Part shown: in pieces, positions 32,198 to 41,581 of the stretch
Numbering within the stretch: the first letter of the stretch is position 1
Layout of the letters: the number at the start of each line of letters is the position of its first letter
Assembly (NCBI RefSeq): GCF_003852895.1
Contig: NZ_QUSW01000001.1
Span: 496,001 to 560,000 of the forward strand
Source: Rhizobacter terrae
GTDB taxonomy: Bacteria; Pseudomonadota; Gammaproteobacteria; Burkholderiales; Burkholderiaceae_C
Reading direction: 5' to 3'
DNA: 64,000 nucleotides
Translations under genes and position numbers: made by a program
The notes under the pieces: model-generated
Seen by the model: only the letters and a program-made list of their open reading frames with translations
Database searches by the model: none
Told to the model about the DNA's origin: nothing

Positions 32198-33238
32198 CTA
32201 CTTCTGTGACTCCGATTTGGCGCCGTACCGCCGCGTCCATTCCGCGAGGATGCGGTCGCGGTTGTCCGCCGCCCAGCCGAAGTCCATCTTCACCAGGCGC
32301 CGTTCATAGTCGTGCGGGATGTTGGGCAGCGCCTCGGCCATGCCCGGCTGCGCGGTGATGGCGAAGTTGCGGCCGTACAGCGTCATTGCCTCCGGACTCG
32401 AGGCCCAGTCGGCCAGCAGCTTGGCCGCCGCCACGCGCCGCGTGCCCTTGACGATGGCCAGGGACTCCAGGTCCCAGCCCAGCCCTTCCCTGGGGAACAC
32501 GAGGTCGATCGGCGCGCCCTTGGCCTTGTTGGTGTTGCCGCGGTATTCGAAACTGATGCCCACCACCGCGTCACCGGTGGAGGCCATGGTGCAGGGCTTG
32601 GAGCCCGAGGCGGTGTACTGCGACACGTTGCTGTGCAGCGCGTCCATGAACTGCCAGCCGCCGCCCTTGCCGCTGTCATCGCCAAAGAGCGTGAGCCAGG
32701 CCGTCACGTCGAAGAAGCCGGTGCCCGAGGACACCGGGCTGGGCATCACCACCACGCCGCGGTACACCGGGCGGGCGAGGTCCTTCCAGGTCTCCGGCCT
32801 GGGAATGTTGCGGCGCGCGGCCTCCACGGTGTTGAAGCAGATCGCCGCGCCCCACACGTCCATGCCCCACCACGCCGGCGGGTTCTTGCGGTCGCGGTAT
32901 TGCGCGGAGATGTTCTCCAGGTGTGCCGGAGCGTAGGGCAGCAGCACGCCGCGCTTGTCCAGCACCGCGAGGCTGGTGGCCGCCACGCCCATCACCACGT
33001 CCGCCTGGGGCGCGGAGCGTTCGTCCAGCAGCATTTCGGTGATCACGCCGTTGGGGTGGCGCACCCACTTGATGTCGATGTCGGGCTGGCTGCGGGCAAA
33101 GGCCGCCGCATAGGCCTTCACCTGGTCAGGTTCCAGGGCGGTGTACACCACGAGCTGCGTGCGCTGAGCAAAGGCGGCCGGGCACAAGGCGGCGAACATC
33201 GCCACGCCCCATGCCGGCCGTCGCCAGGACCATGCCAT
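32198..33238 (-). CDS. ABC transporter substrate-binding protein, 2-aminoethylphosphonate-type
   Basis: This 346-residue periplasmic binding protein has a signal peptide at about 1-25 (through PAAFAQ). The mature protein starts TQLVVYTALEPDQVKAY and keeps KNPPAWWGMDVWGAAICFNT, MPSPVSSGTGFFDV and EGLGWDLESLAIVKGT. This pattern is that of binding proteins annotated for 2-aminoethylphosphonate, within the larger iron(III)/AfuA-type group. The ATG at 33238 is preceded by GGAGG. No ATPase or permease gene is adjacent, which is unusual. It precedes the ligase gene by 47 bases on the same strand, suggesting it supplies that pathway. Confidence 0.82.
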   Translation of the reverse strand: MAWSWRRPAWGVAMFAALCPAAFAQRTQLVVYTALEPDQVKAYAAAFARSQPDIDIKWVRHPNGVITEMLLDERSAPQADVVMGVAATSLAVLDKRGVLLPYAPAHLENISAQYRDRKNPPAWWGMDVWGAAICFNTVEAARRNIPRPETWKDLARPVYRGVVVMPSPVSSGTGFFDVTAWLTLFGDDSGKGGGWQFMDALHSNVSQYTASGSKPCTMASTGDAVVGISFEYRGNTNKAKGAPIDLVFPREGLGWDLESLAIVKGTRRVAAAKLLADWASSPEAMTLYGRNFAITAQPGMAEALPNIPHDYERRLVKMDFGWAADNRDRILAEWTRRYGAKSESQK

Positions 33239-33371
33239 TGCTGCCTCCAGGGAATCCGGTGCGACCCAGTGTAGGCATGGCGTCACGAACGTCAACCGAA
33301 GACCCCGGATGTCTCTATGATGGCCCCATGATGACGATGCGCCCTTCGGCGCATGGAGACACGTCACCCCG

Positions 33372-35042
33372 ATGCTGCACCTGCTCAACCTGCTCGCGGC
33401 CATCTCCCTCCTGGTGTGGGGCACCCACATCGTGCGCACCGGCGTGCTGCGCGTGTTCGGCGAGAGCCTGCGACAGGTGCTGGCCAAGAGTTTCAGCAAC
33501 CGGCTGAACGCCATGGTGGCCGGCATCGGCGTGACCAGCGTCGTGCAGTCCAGCACCGCCACCTGCCTGATCGTCGCGTCCTTCGTGGGCAAGGGCATCG
33601 TGAGCACCACCGCGGCGCTGGCCGTGATGCTGGGCGCCGACGTGGGCAGCAGCCTGATGGCGGTGGTGTTCTCCTTCGACCTGTCGTGGGTGTCGCCGCT
33701 GCTCATCTTCGTGGGCGTGGTCACCTTCGTGTCGCAGCAGGACACGGGTGCGGGCCGGGTGGGCCGCATCCTGATCGGGCTGGGGCTCATCACCCTCGCC
33801 CTGCACCTCATCGTGGACGCCACGCGGCCGCTGACGCAGTCGCCCGCGGTGCGTGCCCTGCTGGTGGCCCTGCCCAGCGACATCCTGCTGGACATCGTGG
33901 TCGGCGCGGTGCTCACCGTGCTCTCCTATTCGAGCCTGGCCATCGTGCTGCTCACCGCCACGCTGGCCGCCTCGGGGCTGGTGCCCACGGGCGTGGCGCT
34001 GGGGCTGGTGCTGGGCGCCAACGTGGGCAGCGGCGTGCTGGCCATGCTGGCCACCGGCCGGGCCTCGGCGCAGGTTCGGCGGCTGCCGGTGGGCAACTTC
34101 CTGTTCAAGGCGGCCGGCGCGCTGGCGGCCATTCCGCTGCTGGGGCAGGCGCACATCCTGCTGCAGGAGTTCGTGGGCGACGTGCACCAGCAGGTGGTCA
34201 TCTTCCACCTGGGCTTCAACATCGTGATCGCGGCGGTGTTCATCGGGCTGACGGGTTTCGTCGCACGCATCACCGAGAAGCTGCTGCCCACACGTGCCGT
34301 GGGTGCGGGCACCGAGCGCCCGAGGCACCTGGACCCGTCCGCCCTGGCCACGCCATCGCTGGCCATCAGCTGCGCCGCGCGCGAGGCGCTGCACCAGGCT
34401 GACGTGGTCGAGACCATGCTGCGCGGCATCATGCCCATCATCCGCAACAACGACGTGGCGCTGGCCGAACAGCTGCGCCAGATGGACGACACGGTCGACG
34501 AGCTCTACACGGCCATCAAGTTCTACCTCACGCAGATCTCGCGCGAGGCATTGTCCGAACGCGAGAGCCGGCGCTGGACGGACATCGTGTCCTTCACCAT
34601 CAACATGGAGCAGATCGGCGACATCATCGAGCGCGTGATCCAGGACGTGGAGGACAAGAAGATCCGCAAGAACCGCAGCTTCTCCGATGCCGGCATGGCC
34701 GAGATCGCCGCCCTGCACGAACGCCTGATGGCGAACCTGCGACTGGGCATGAGCGTGTTCCTGGACGGCCACGCGCGTGACGCGAAGAAGCTGCTCGAAG
34801 AGAAGGCGCGATTCCGCGACATGGAGCACGAGTACGCCGCCAGCCACATCGCCCGGCTGCGCGAGAACACCGCGCAGAGCATCGAGACGAGCTCGCTGCA
34901 CCTGGACCTCATCAGCGACCTCAAGCGCATCAACTCGCACATCTGCTCGATCGCCTATCCCATCCTCGAATCGGCCGGGGCCTTGTCGAAGACGCGGATC
35001 CGGCAGTCGAGGTTCGCGGCGCTACCGCCCGAGATGGAGTGA
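33372..35042 (+). CDS. Na/Pi cotransporter family protein with PhoU-like domain
   Basis: This 556-residue inner-membrane protein of the NptA/SLC34-like family probably takes up phosphate with sodium. The two inverted Na_Pi repeats show VVQSSTATCLIVASFVGKG (about 57-75) and YSSLAIVLLTATLAASG (about 190-206), separated by further membrane helices. The C-terminal part (about 340-540) is soluble, helical and PhoU-like, with repeated REALHQADVVETML and ERVIQDVEDKKIRKN segments. The start ATG at 33372 follows GGAGAC and a short hairpin (33337-33354). It is divergent from the binding-protein gene. Confidence 0.9.
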   Translation: MLHLLNLLAAISLLVWGTHIVRTGVLRVFGESLRQVLAKSFSNRLNAMVAGIGVTSVVQSSTATCLIVASFVGKGIVSTTAALAVMLGADVGSSLMAVVFSFDLSWVSPLLIFVGVVTFVSQQDTGAGRVGRILIGLGLITLALHLIVDATRPLTQSPAVRALLVALPSDILLDIVVGAVLTVLSYSSLAIVLLTATLAASGLVPTGVALGLVLGANVGSGVLAMLATGRASAQVRRLPVGNFLFKAAGALAAIPLLGQAHILLQEFVGDVHQQVVIFHLGFNIVIAAVFIGLTGFVARITEKLLPTRAVGAGTERPRHLDPSALATPSLAISCAAREALHQADVVETMLRGIMPIIRNNDVALAEQLRQMDDTVDELYTAIKFYLTQISREALSERESRRWTDIVSFTINMEQIGDIIERVIQDVEDKKIRKNRSFSDAGMAEIAALHERLMANLRLGMSVFLDGHARDAKKLLEEKARFRDMEHEYAASHIARLRENTAQSIETSSLHLDLISDLKRINSHICSIAYPILESAGALSKTRIRQSRFAALPPEME

Positions 35043-35819
35043 GGACTGCGCCTCGATCCACGCCGAGTGGATCAGCACAGCCTCGAAGGTGAACTCGCCG
35101 GCGGACATGCGGCGCACGAGGTCATCCACGGCCAGGCAGTCGAAGCCCATGACTTCGCCGTCCTGGTTGCTGGGTACCATGTGCGAAGGTACTTGGGCAC
35201 TGAACATCGCCATGTGCTCGACCATGTATCCATCGGACACGGGACGCCGGACCACCGCGCGGCCGATGTCGCGAACCTCGCCGAGATCGGCCAGCCGCAG
35301 GCCCGCCTCTTCCCAGGCCTCGCGCTCCAGCGTCGTCGCCACCGACTCGCCAAAGGCCGCGAGCCCGCCCACCAGCGTGTCGAGCATGCCCGGGTCCACC
35401 GCCTTGTCGAGCGCACGGCGCTGCACCCAGACGCGTCCGTCGGCATCGCTGCCCACGAGGTGCACTGCCTGCGTCGCGATGCCGAGCACACGGACCGCGG
35501 CACGTTCTACCGCCGCCACGACCTGGCCTTGCTCATCGGTGACGGCGACGCGCTCGTGGCGCCACTTCCCGCCGTGGCCGTTGGCATGCAGCCATCGAGC
35601 CATGGCGTGAAGCGATTCGTCGGGCGCGCCGGTGACGGCCCAGCCATCGCCTGAGGCCTGCACAGGCAAGCCCGCCTGCACCATCTCCTGTGCAAGACGC
35701 GGCTCGACGGATCCACAGACACGCGAGCCGATCAGCAATCGCCCACGCGGCATCGCCGGCCCGACCTGCGCCCGTGCCAGGTAGTCCCGGAACCAGGCGC
35801 TGTCGCGATCGAAGCCCAT
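35022..35819 (-). CDS. NUDIX hydrolase with DUF4743 domain
   Basis: This 265-residue protein has an N-terminal DUF4743 region (about 1-120) and a C-terminal NUDIX domain. The full Nudix box GLAAFGESVATTLEREAWEE followed by AGL lies near residue 165 and supplies the metal-binding glutamates. Related plant and bacterial proteins hydrolyse thiamine-diphosphate-type or nucleoside-diphosphate substrates, but the substrate here is unknown. The last 21 bases overlap the convergent Na/Pi cotransporter gene. The ATG at 35819 lies 8 bases after a small membrane-peptide gene; no strong Shine-Dalgarno is seen, consistent with translational coupling. Confidence 0.87.
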   Translation of the reverse strand: MGFDRDSAWFRDYLARAQVGPAMPRGRLLIGSRVCGSVEPRLAQEMVQAGLPVQASGDGWAVTGAPDESLHAMARWLHANGHGGKWRHERVAVTDEQGQVVAAVERAAVRVLGIATQAVHLVGSDADGRVWVQRRALDKAVDPGMLDTLVGGLAAFGESVATTLEREAWEEAGLRLADLGEVRDIGRAVVRRPVSDGYMVEHMAMFSAQVPSHMVPSNQDGEVMGFDCLAVDDLVRRMSAGEFTFEAVLIHSAWIEAQSSLHLGR

Positions 35820-35827
35820 GGCCGGGT

Positions 35828-35968
35828 TCAGTGCAGCATGCGCAGCAGGCCGTAGCCACCGGCCAGCGCGGAGATGACCGCGAAGGCGGTCTTGGCGGTC
35901 TTGTGCGAAGTCACGGCGCCAAGCACGCTGCTGGCGGTGATGAGGGCGAGAAGGTACGACGTCTTCAT
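35828..35968 (-). CDS. Hypothetical 46-residue membrane peptide
   Basis: A 47-codon reading frame fits exactly between the DUF885 gene (12 bases upstream) and the NUDIX gene (8 bases downstream). The product starts MKTSYLLALITASSVLGAV and continues through SHKTAKTAFAVISALAGGYG to LLRMLH. It thus has two hydrophobic stretches around a short basic turn. No family is recognised. The tight fit in a same-strand operon and clean hydrophobic pattern argue for a real gene; the absence of a clear Shine-Dalgarno argues caution. Confidence 0.55.
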   Translation of the reverse strand: MKTSYLLALITASSVLGAVTSHKTAKTAFAVISALAGGYGLLRMLH

Positions 35969-35980
35969 CAAGCCATCGTA

Positions 35981-37765
35981 TCAAGGCTTCTTCGCCAACT
36001 CGCGCGCGATCCAGCGGTCGACGTGCGCCTCCAGCACGGCCAGCGGCAAGGGGCCTTCGCCCAGCACCGTGTCGTGGAAGGCTGCGAGGTCGAACCTGTC
36101 GCCCAGGCGCTGCCGCGCCCGCTCGCGCAAGGCCTGGATCTTCAGTGCGCCGAGCTTGTAGCCCAGCGCCTGCGCGGGCCACGCCATGTAGCGGTCGATC
36201 TGGTTGGCGGCCTGCTTCTCGGTGAAGCCGGCGGTGTCCACCAGGTACGCGATGGCCTGGGCCCGCGACCAGCCCTTGGCATGGATGCCTGTGTCGACCA
36301 CCAGGCGCGCGGCGCGGAAGATCTCCAGCCGCAGCTCGCCCACGTACGCCGCCGGGTCTTGGTACAGGCCCATCTCCGCGCCCAGCGATTCGGCATACAG
36401 CGCCCAGCCCTCGCCATAGGCATTGATCCATGCGCGCTTGCGGAACTTGGGCAGGTCCATCTCCTGCTGCATCGCCATCTGGAAGTGGTGGCCCGGCTGG
36501 CCTTCGTGCAGGAACAGCGCCGTCATGGTGGTGGCATCGTAGGTGGCGGGATCGTTGATCACCGCCCAGAAGACACCGGGGCGCGAACCGTCCTCGGCCG
36601 GCAGCGAGTAGTGGTCGGAGGCCGCGGCGCGCGTGAGTTCAGGCTCAGGACGAATCTCCAGCGCCGCCTTGGGGCTGCGGACGAACAGCTGACCCAGCTT
36701 GGCCTTCACGCGGTCGTTGATGTGCGCATAGGCCGCGAGGATCTGCTCCTCGCTGCGAAAGGGCAGGAACTTCGGGTTGCCGCGCACCCAGCTCAGCAGG
36801 AGGCGCGGGTCGCCGTCGTAGCCCAGCTTCGGCGCGACTTTCTCCAGCTCCTTCTGGATGCGCGCGACTTCCCGCAGGCCCATGGTGTGGATCTCGTCTG
36901 GCGTCAGTTCGGTGGTCGTCTGCGACCGCACCCATTGGCGGTACCAGGCTGCCCCTTCAGGCAGCGCACCCCAGCCTGCCGTGTCGCGGCAGGCCGGCAG
37001 GTACTCGCGCTCGATGAAGAGCACCAGGCGCCGCACGGCCGGTGCGATGCGGCCCCGCACTTCCTGCCGATAAGCCTCCGACAGGCGCTGCCGATCGGCA
37101 TCGGCGAACGATGCCGGCAGGCTGCGCACCGGCGCGAGGAAGGGGTTCTCCTCCTCGCGATCGCTGGCCATCTCGCGCAGCTGGGCCTGCACCGCTGTCA
37201 TGACGCTTCGCGGCTGCACGATGCCGCGGCGCATGCCTTCGCGCATGTTCACCATGGCCTGGTCGATCCAGGCTGGCAGGCGTGCGATGCGGCGAAGGTA
37301 GGCCTCGTGCTGCGCCACCGTCTGCAAGGGCTGCTCGGCCTGGCCGCTGGCGAAGGTGGCGAGCTGGATGGGCACGGCCCCAAGATGCTGCAGCGGCAAC
37401 AGGTCGTCGTTGAACCGTTCGAAGCCCAGCCTCGACTTCAACTCGTAGGCCAGCAGGTCGTGCGTGAGCGCATCGGCGGCCGGCAACTGGCCGCGCGGGA
37501 TGCGCGCCAGCTGCCGCAGCACATCGCGGTACATCGCGAAGCGCTGCCGCCGTTCGCCCGGCGCAATGCCGATGGGCAACTGGTCGTCGAAGCGGTTGTC
37601 ACCTTGCAGCGTCGCCGAGTAGATGGGATCGAAGCGCGCCTGCGCCTCGTAGTAGCGCTCGGCCAGCGCAGCCAGCTGGACGGATGCCGGCTTGACCTCG
37701 GCCGCCACGGCGGCCCCACCCACAAAGCACGCCGCAAACAGGAAGATGAATCGGAACCAACGCAT
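35981..37765 (-). CDS. DUF885 domain exported protein (metallopeptidase-like)
   Basis: This 594-residue protein has a signal peptide at about 1-22 (MRWFRFIFLFAACFVGGAAVAA). The body is the helical DUF885 fold, with LTPDEIHTMGLREVARIQ and the zinc-type motif HEGQPGHHFQ in the second half. AWINAYGEGWALYAESLG follows, completing a gluzincin-like active site (HExxH variant plus downstream Glu). Family members are thought to be periplasmic or outer-membrane peptidases; substrate unknown. It follows the alpha/beta hydrolase gene by 13 bases and precedes the small peptide and NUDIX genes, forming a four-gene unit. Confidence 0.88.
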   Translation of the reverse strand: MRWFRFIFLFAACFVGGAAVAAEVKPASVQLAALAERYYEAQARFDPIYSATLQGDNRFDDQLPIGIAPGERRQRFAMYRDVLRQLARIPRGQLPAADALTHDLLAYELKSRLGFERFNDDLLPLQHLGAVPIQLATFASGQAEQPLQTVAQHEAYLRRIARLPAWIDQAMVNMREGMRRGIVQPRSVMTAVQAQLREMASDREEENPFLAPVRSLPASFADADRQRLSEAYRQEVRGRIAPAVRRLVLFIEREYLPACRDTAGWGALPEGAAWYRQWVRSQTTTELTPDEIHTMGLREVARIQKELEKVAPKLGYDGDPRLLLSWVRGNPKFLPFRSEEQILAAYAHINDRVKAKLGQLFVRSPKAALEIRPEPELTRAAASDHYSLPAEDGSRPGVFWAVINDPATYDATTMTALFLHEGQPGHHFQMAMQQEMDLPKFRKRAWINAYGEGWALYAESLGAEMGLYQDPAAYVGELRLEIFRAARLVVDTGIHAKGWSRAQAIAYLVDTAGFTEKQAANQIDRYMAWPAQALGYKLGALKIQALRERARQRLGDRFDLAAFHDTVLGEGPLPLAVLEAHVDRWIARELAKKP

Positions 37766-37778
37766 GTGAACCCTGCCC

Positions 37779-38648
37779 TCAATCAGCCAGACCACGCCAA
37801 TGCGCGAGCAGTTCCGCGTTGAATGCCCGCCATCGCTCCTCGGGAAAGAACAGCCGCGCTCCCTCGAACTCCACGCGCTGATGCGCGCCCGGGATGGCTT
37901 GCGCCAGCCAATGCGACCATTTGACGTCGAAGTAGACATCATCCGTGCCCCACACGATGAGCGTGGGGGCATGCAGCGCCCTCAGGCCGGATTCGATGGC
38001 CATCGTCTGCGCACAGTCGAAGGCGGCGAGAAAGCGCGCGAGATCGGTGGTGCGCTGTTCGCTCGCGAGGTGCGGACGCAAGTAGCACTCGATGCTCGCG
38101 TCGTCGACCGTCTGCGGGTTCTCGTAGGCCGGACCAAGAGCCTGCGGCGAACGATAGAAGTCCTTCTCGTCGATCATCTTCTGCAGCGCGCCCCGCAGCC
38201 CGCCGGCAGCAGAGAGGGCGAGGAAGGGTTTGAAGGCTTCGGGCGGCCAGTTGTCGTGCGCATCGCAATCGGTCAGTGCCAGGCTTCGCACGCGCTGCGG
38301 ATGCCGGGCCGCAAAGATCTGCGCGATGCCGCCGCCGCTGTCGTTGCCGACCAGGTCCGCCTCGTCGATGCCCAGCGCATCGAGGAACTGCAGCAGCATG
38401 GCGGCATTGGCGTCGGAGGAGACGTCCTGCTGCGGCGCAATCTGCGTGGCGCCGTGGGCCAGCAGGTCCAGTGCGATGCAGCGGCGATGGCGCGACAGGT
38501 GTTCGAGCTGGTGCCGCCACAGGTAGCCGTTGAGCAGCACGCCGTGCACGAACAGGGCGACCGGCCCGCTGCCTTGCTCGACGTAGGCGATGCGGCCGGA
38601 GGGCGTGTCGACGAAACGGCGCTGCGATTCGAATTCCCGGGGAGTCAT
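37779..38648 (-). CDS. Alpha/beta hydrolase (haloalkane dehalogenase/epoxide hydrolase-like)
   Basis: This 289-residue alpha/beta hydrolase has the oxyanion motif VHGVLLNGYLW near residue 35. The nucleophile elbow is GNDSGG near residue 105, so the nucleophile is Asp as in haloalkane dehalogenases and epoxide hydrolases rather than Ser. TLIVWGTDDVYFD supplies the acid region, but the usual catalytic His near the C-terminus is not obvious in my reading. The start ATG at 38648 (MTPREFESQ) begins the family domain. It is the first gene of the DUF885 operon and is divergent from an AraC-type regulator 133 bases away, which may control it. Confidence 0.85.
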   Translation of the reverse strand: MTPREFESQRRFVDTPSGRIAYVEQGSGPVALFVHGVLLNGYLWRHQLEHLSRHRRCIALDLLAHGATQIAPQQDVSSDANAAMLLQFLDALGIDEADLVGNDSGGGIAQIFAARHPQRVRSLALTDCDAHDNWPPEAFKPFLALSAAGGLRGALQKMIDEKDFYRSPQALGPAYENPQTVDDASIECYLRPHLASEQRTTDLARFLAAFDCAQTMAIESGLRALHAPTLIVWGTDDVYFDVKWSHWLAQAIPGAHQRVEFEGARLFFPEERWRAFNAELLAHWRGLAD

Positions 38649-38781
38649 GTGTGGCCTCGTGATGGAGTGAAAACGAGGCGCAAGCGTAGGGATGCCCCTG
38701 CGCAAAGACTTGGCAAAAATTGACTTCGGCAGCATGCGGCGGCCATCACTAAGATGGCGGCTCTTCCAGCACCGCTGCACC

Positions 38782-39639
38782 ATGTCCCTCACCCTCACAG
38801 ACGCCACGCCCGTCGAGCGCCACTACCGGCCCATGCGCCGGGCCAGCGGGCTGCGCGTGCTGCGCTGCCACTGCCATGCCGGCGTCGACGAGCGGCCGGT
38901 CGACGAGCAGCACGAGGCGTTCTCGATCACGCTGCTGGAGCGCGGCACGCTGGGCTATCGGACAACGGCCGGGAGTGCCGTGCTGTCTCCCGGCTGGCTG
39001 ATGCTGGGCAACCCGGGCGAGGCCTACGTGTGCTCGCACGAGCACGGCGATGGCACCGGCGATGACTGCGCCGTGCTGTCGATGTCGGCCCAGACGCTGG
39101 ACGAGGTCTGCAGCGCGCTGGGACGCACCGGTGTGCCGCCGACATTCAATCGTGCCGGCATGCCGCCCCTGCCGCGCGTGGCCGCGCTGTTCGGCGGCTT
39201 GCTGGATGACGGCGACGAAGGCTTCGCCCTGGAAGAGACCGCGCTGGCCGTGGTCGACGCCGTCCACGCCGCGCTCTGCGACGGACAGGCGCCCGAACCG
39301 GCGATGCCACAGGATGACCGCGCACTGGCCGCCGTGAACTGCATCGAGCAGCGTGCCACCGAGCCCCTGTCGCTCGACGACGTGGCCCGCTGCGCCGGCG
39401 TCGGAAGCTTCCACCTCGTGCGCATGTTCCGGCGGAGCATCGGCGTCACGCCACACCAGTACCTGATGCGGGTGCGCCTTCTGCGGGCCATCAGCCTGCT
39501 GCGCGACACCGCCCGCCCCGTCACCGACGTCGCCTACGACAGCGGCTGGTCGGACCTGTCGAACTTCTCGCGCACCTTTCGCCGCGAGGTGGGATGCTCT
39601 CCGAATGGCTTCCGCAAGGGCGGGGTTGCCGGCAGCTGA
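38782..39639 (+). CDS. AraC family transcriptional regulator
   Basis: This 285-residue regulator has a cupin-like N-terminal half with EAFSITLLERGTLGYRTTAG and LSPGWLMLGNPGEAYVCSHEH. A C-terminal AraC domain (about 185-280) follows. Its first HTH is SLDDVARCAGVGSFHLVRMF and its second VTDVAYDSGWSDLSNFSRTF, both well conserved. The ATG at 38782 was chosen over an in-frame ATG at 38692, which would add 30 residues unlike the family. It is divergent from the alpha/beta hydrolase operon, a typical arrangement for a local activator; the ligand is unknown. Confidence 0.88.
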   Translation: MSLTLTDATPVERHYRPMRRASGLRVLRCHCHAGVDERPVDEQHEAFSITLLERGTLGYRTTAGSAVLSPGWLMLGNPGEAYVCSHEHGDGTGDDCAVLSMSAQTLDEVCSALGRTGVPPTFNRAGMPPLPRVAALFGGLLDDGDEGFALEETALAVVDAVHAALCDGQAPEPAMPQDDRALAAVNCIEQRATEPLSLDDVARCAGVGSFHLVRMFRRSIGVTPHQYLMRVRLLRAISLLRDTARPVTDVAYDSGWSDLSNFSRTFRREVGCSPNGFRKGGVAGS

Positions 39640-39774
39640 TCAACGCCGCAACACTGATCCGTTGTCGTGCGAGGGCAACGATCAGCGCCACCGGAAGCAA
39701 AAAGCGGCCGTTTCGTTCCGCCAGCCGGGATTGCCCCAATTTGGTCCGGCGGTTTCGCGGCCGAAAGTAGCGGC

Positions 39775-39954
39775 ATGCGTAGTAAATCCTGGTCGCGATT
39801 CTTCGTCGTCGCCCCGTTGCTCTTCAGCGTCCTGGCCGGTGGTGCTTGCATGGCACTCGCAGGACAACAGGCCCCAGGGGTCGTGATCACGATGCTGCTG
39901 CTCACCTGTGGCGGCACGTGCAGCTGGAACATCTGGCGGAACGAGCGTCGGTAA
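39775..39954 (+). CDS. Hypothetical 59-residue membrane protein
   Basis: The product starts MRSKSWSRFFVVAPLLFSVL and contains two hydrophobic segments (about 8-30 and 34-50), ending in WNIWRNERR. The positive-inside pattern and start after a basic head suggest a small inner-membrane protein. No family is recognised. It lies alone between the AraC-type gene (135 bases upstream) and the diguanylate cyclase gene. A longer in-frame start at 39667 would add a non-hydrophobic 36-residue head and seems less likely. Confidence 0.45.
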   Translation: MRSKSWSRFFVVAPLLFSVLAGGACMALAGQQAPGVVITMLLLTCGGTCSWNIWRNERR

Positions 39955-40077
39955 CGGGCCATCCGGTGTACGAATGGGCACTTTGAGCGGTCCGCACTGG
40001 CGATCGCCCATCAAGTGGCGCCGCAAAGTGCCGATAGGCAGCCATTGGCCCCGGGCCGCGAGACACGAAGGATCATC

Positions 40078-41454
40078 ATGGCGGGCGGCCGCAGCATTTG
40101 GCATCGCCTGAAGTCGGCTTGGCAAGGCGCCGTCGATGGGTGGCGCCACCCTGACGCCACTGCCAGCCAGCAGCCCTCGCACGACGGCAACGTGAACGGC
40201 CGGCTGCTCGACATGCTGGAGCGAAGCGCCGACAACGTGATCCAGACGGATCACCGCGGCGCCATCACCTACCTCAATGCCTCGGCCAGGGCCGCGCTGA
40301 ACATCCCTGCGCAGGGCCCGCTTCCCGAACTGGCGCTGGCCGAACTGGCACCGGCCGCCACCCGCGCGCTTTTCGACGAGGTGGTGGCCCCGGCACTGGC
40401 GTCGCAGGGCCGCTGGTGCGGCGAGGCCGCGGTGCGTCTGGGCGGTTCACAGGAGGCACTGTTCAGTCACATGGCGCTGGCCCATCGCGATCCGCACGGG
40501 CACATCGACGCCTACTCCGTGGTGATGCGGGACATCTCCGCGCAGGCCCAGGCGCATGCCGAGGTGCTGCGGCACACGCAGATCCTCCATGCCATTTCCG
40601 AAGCGATCCCCGCCACGGTGGTGATCGTGGATTCGCAGGGCCGGTACCGGTTCGTCAACAGCGCCTTCGAGCGCTACGTCGGCCGAGCGGCGAGCGACAT
40701 CATCGGCCGCACGGCAGTCGACATTCTTGGGGCGGAAGAAGTCGCGCGCCGCAAGCCTTACATGATCAAGGCACTGGCTGGCGAGGCCGTGAGCTTCACG
40801 CTGGACTACCCCGGCGACCAGGGCACGACCCATCTGTCGCTGACCTGCATTCCACTCAAGCTGGATGGCGAAGTGGATGGCTTCGTCGGCATCGGGCAGG
40901 ACGTGACCGTGCAGCGGCGAGAACAGGATCGGCTGACCCACCTGGCCGAGCGCGACCCCTTGACCGGGTTGTTCAACCGGGCCGGCTTCGAGCAGCGTGT
41001 GGAGCGCAAGGTCGCGATGGGCGAAGGCGAAAGCCTTGCGTTGCTGTTCATCGACCTGGATCACTTCAAGCCGGTGAACGACCGGCTCGGCCACCTCGCA
41101 GGCGACCGCCTGCTGCAAGGCTTTGCAAGGCGCCTGGGCGAGGCAGTGCGCGGCAGCGACGTGGTGGCGCGGCTGGGCGGCGATGAGTTCGCCGTGCTGC
41201 TGGCCGGCGTGCGCGACGAGGCGACGGCACGGGCCGTTGCGGAGAAGGTATTGGCCGCGGCCAACCAGCCCTTCGACCTGGAAGGCGGAACTGTGCGCGT
41301 CAGCGCCAGCGTGGGCGTGGCGTTCTCAGCGCGATCCGACGCGAACTGGCGCGAACTGCTGGCCCGTGCGGATGCCTTGCTGTACCAGGCGAAGGCTGCG
41401 GGGCGTGGGCGGCAGATGGTCGAGGAGTTGGTGGCCGCAAGAGAGCGGGCGTGA
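40078..41454 (+). CDS. PAS-GGDEF diguanylate cyclase
   Basis: This 458-residue signalling enzyme makes cyclic di-GMP from GTP. Two PAS domains are seen: about 45-160 (DNVIQTDHRGAITYLNASAR) and about 165-285 (PATVVIVDSQGRYRFVNSAF). A GGDEF domain follows (about 295-450) with DPLTGLFNRAGFEQRV, the intact active loop RLGGDEFAVLL, and an inhibitory RxxD site (RGSD) five residues before it. No membrane segment or EAL domain is present, so the protein is probably cytoplasmic and makes rather than degrades c-di-GMP. The ATG at 40078 has GAAGGA upstream. Confidence 0.92.
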   Translation: MAGGRSIWHRLKSAWQGAVDGWRHPDATASQQPSHDGNVNGRLLDMLERSADNVIQTDHRGAITYLNASARAALNIPAQGPLPELALAELAPAATRALFDEVVAPALASQGRWCGEAAVRLGGSQEALFSHMALAHRDPHGHIDAYSVVMRDISAQAQAHAEVLRHTQILHAISEAIPATVVIVDSQGRYRFVNSAFERYVGRAASDIIGRTAVDILGAEEVARRKPYMIKALAGEAVSFTLDYPGDQGTTHLSLTCIPLKLDGEVDGFVGIGQDVTVQRREQDRLTHLAERDPLTGLFNRAGFEQRVERKVAMGEGESLALLFIDLDHFKPVNDRLGHLAGDRLLQGFARRLGEAVRGSDVVARLGGDEFAVLLAGVRDEATARAVAEKVLAAANQPFDLEGGTVRVSASVGVAFSARSDANWRELLARADALLYQAKAAGRGRQMVEELVAARERA

Positions 41455-41581
41455 TGCACCCGGGGCATCAAGAAACACCGAGAAGTCCTGAGCCGAAATG
41501 GGTGATGTTGCGCAGTGGTGGACGCGGTTCCAGCGCTGCGTACACTGCCGCGCTCGGGAGTCCCTTCGATGGAGCATTGCG

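Noticed and set aside
33337-33354. Hairpin ATGCGCC-CTTC-GGCGCAT before the Na/Pi cotransporter gene
   Set aside because: A 7-base stem is easily found by chance in GC-rich DNA and no ligand-binding RNA pattern surrounds it.
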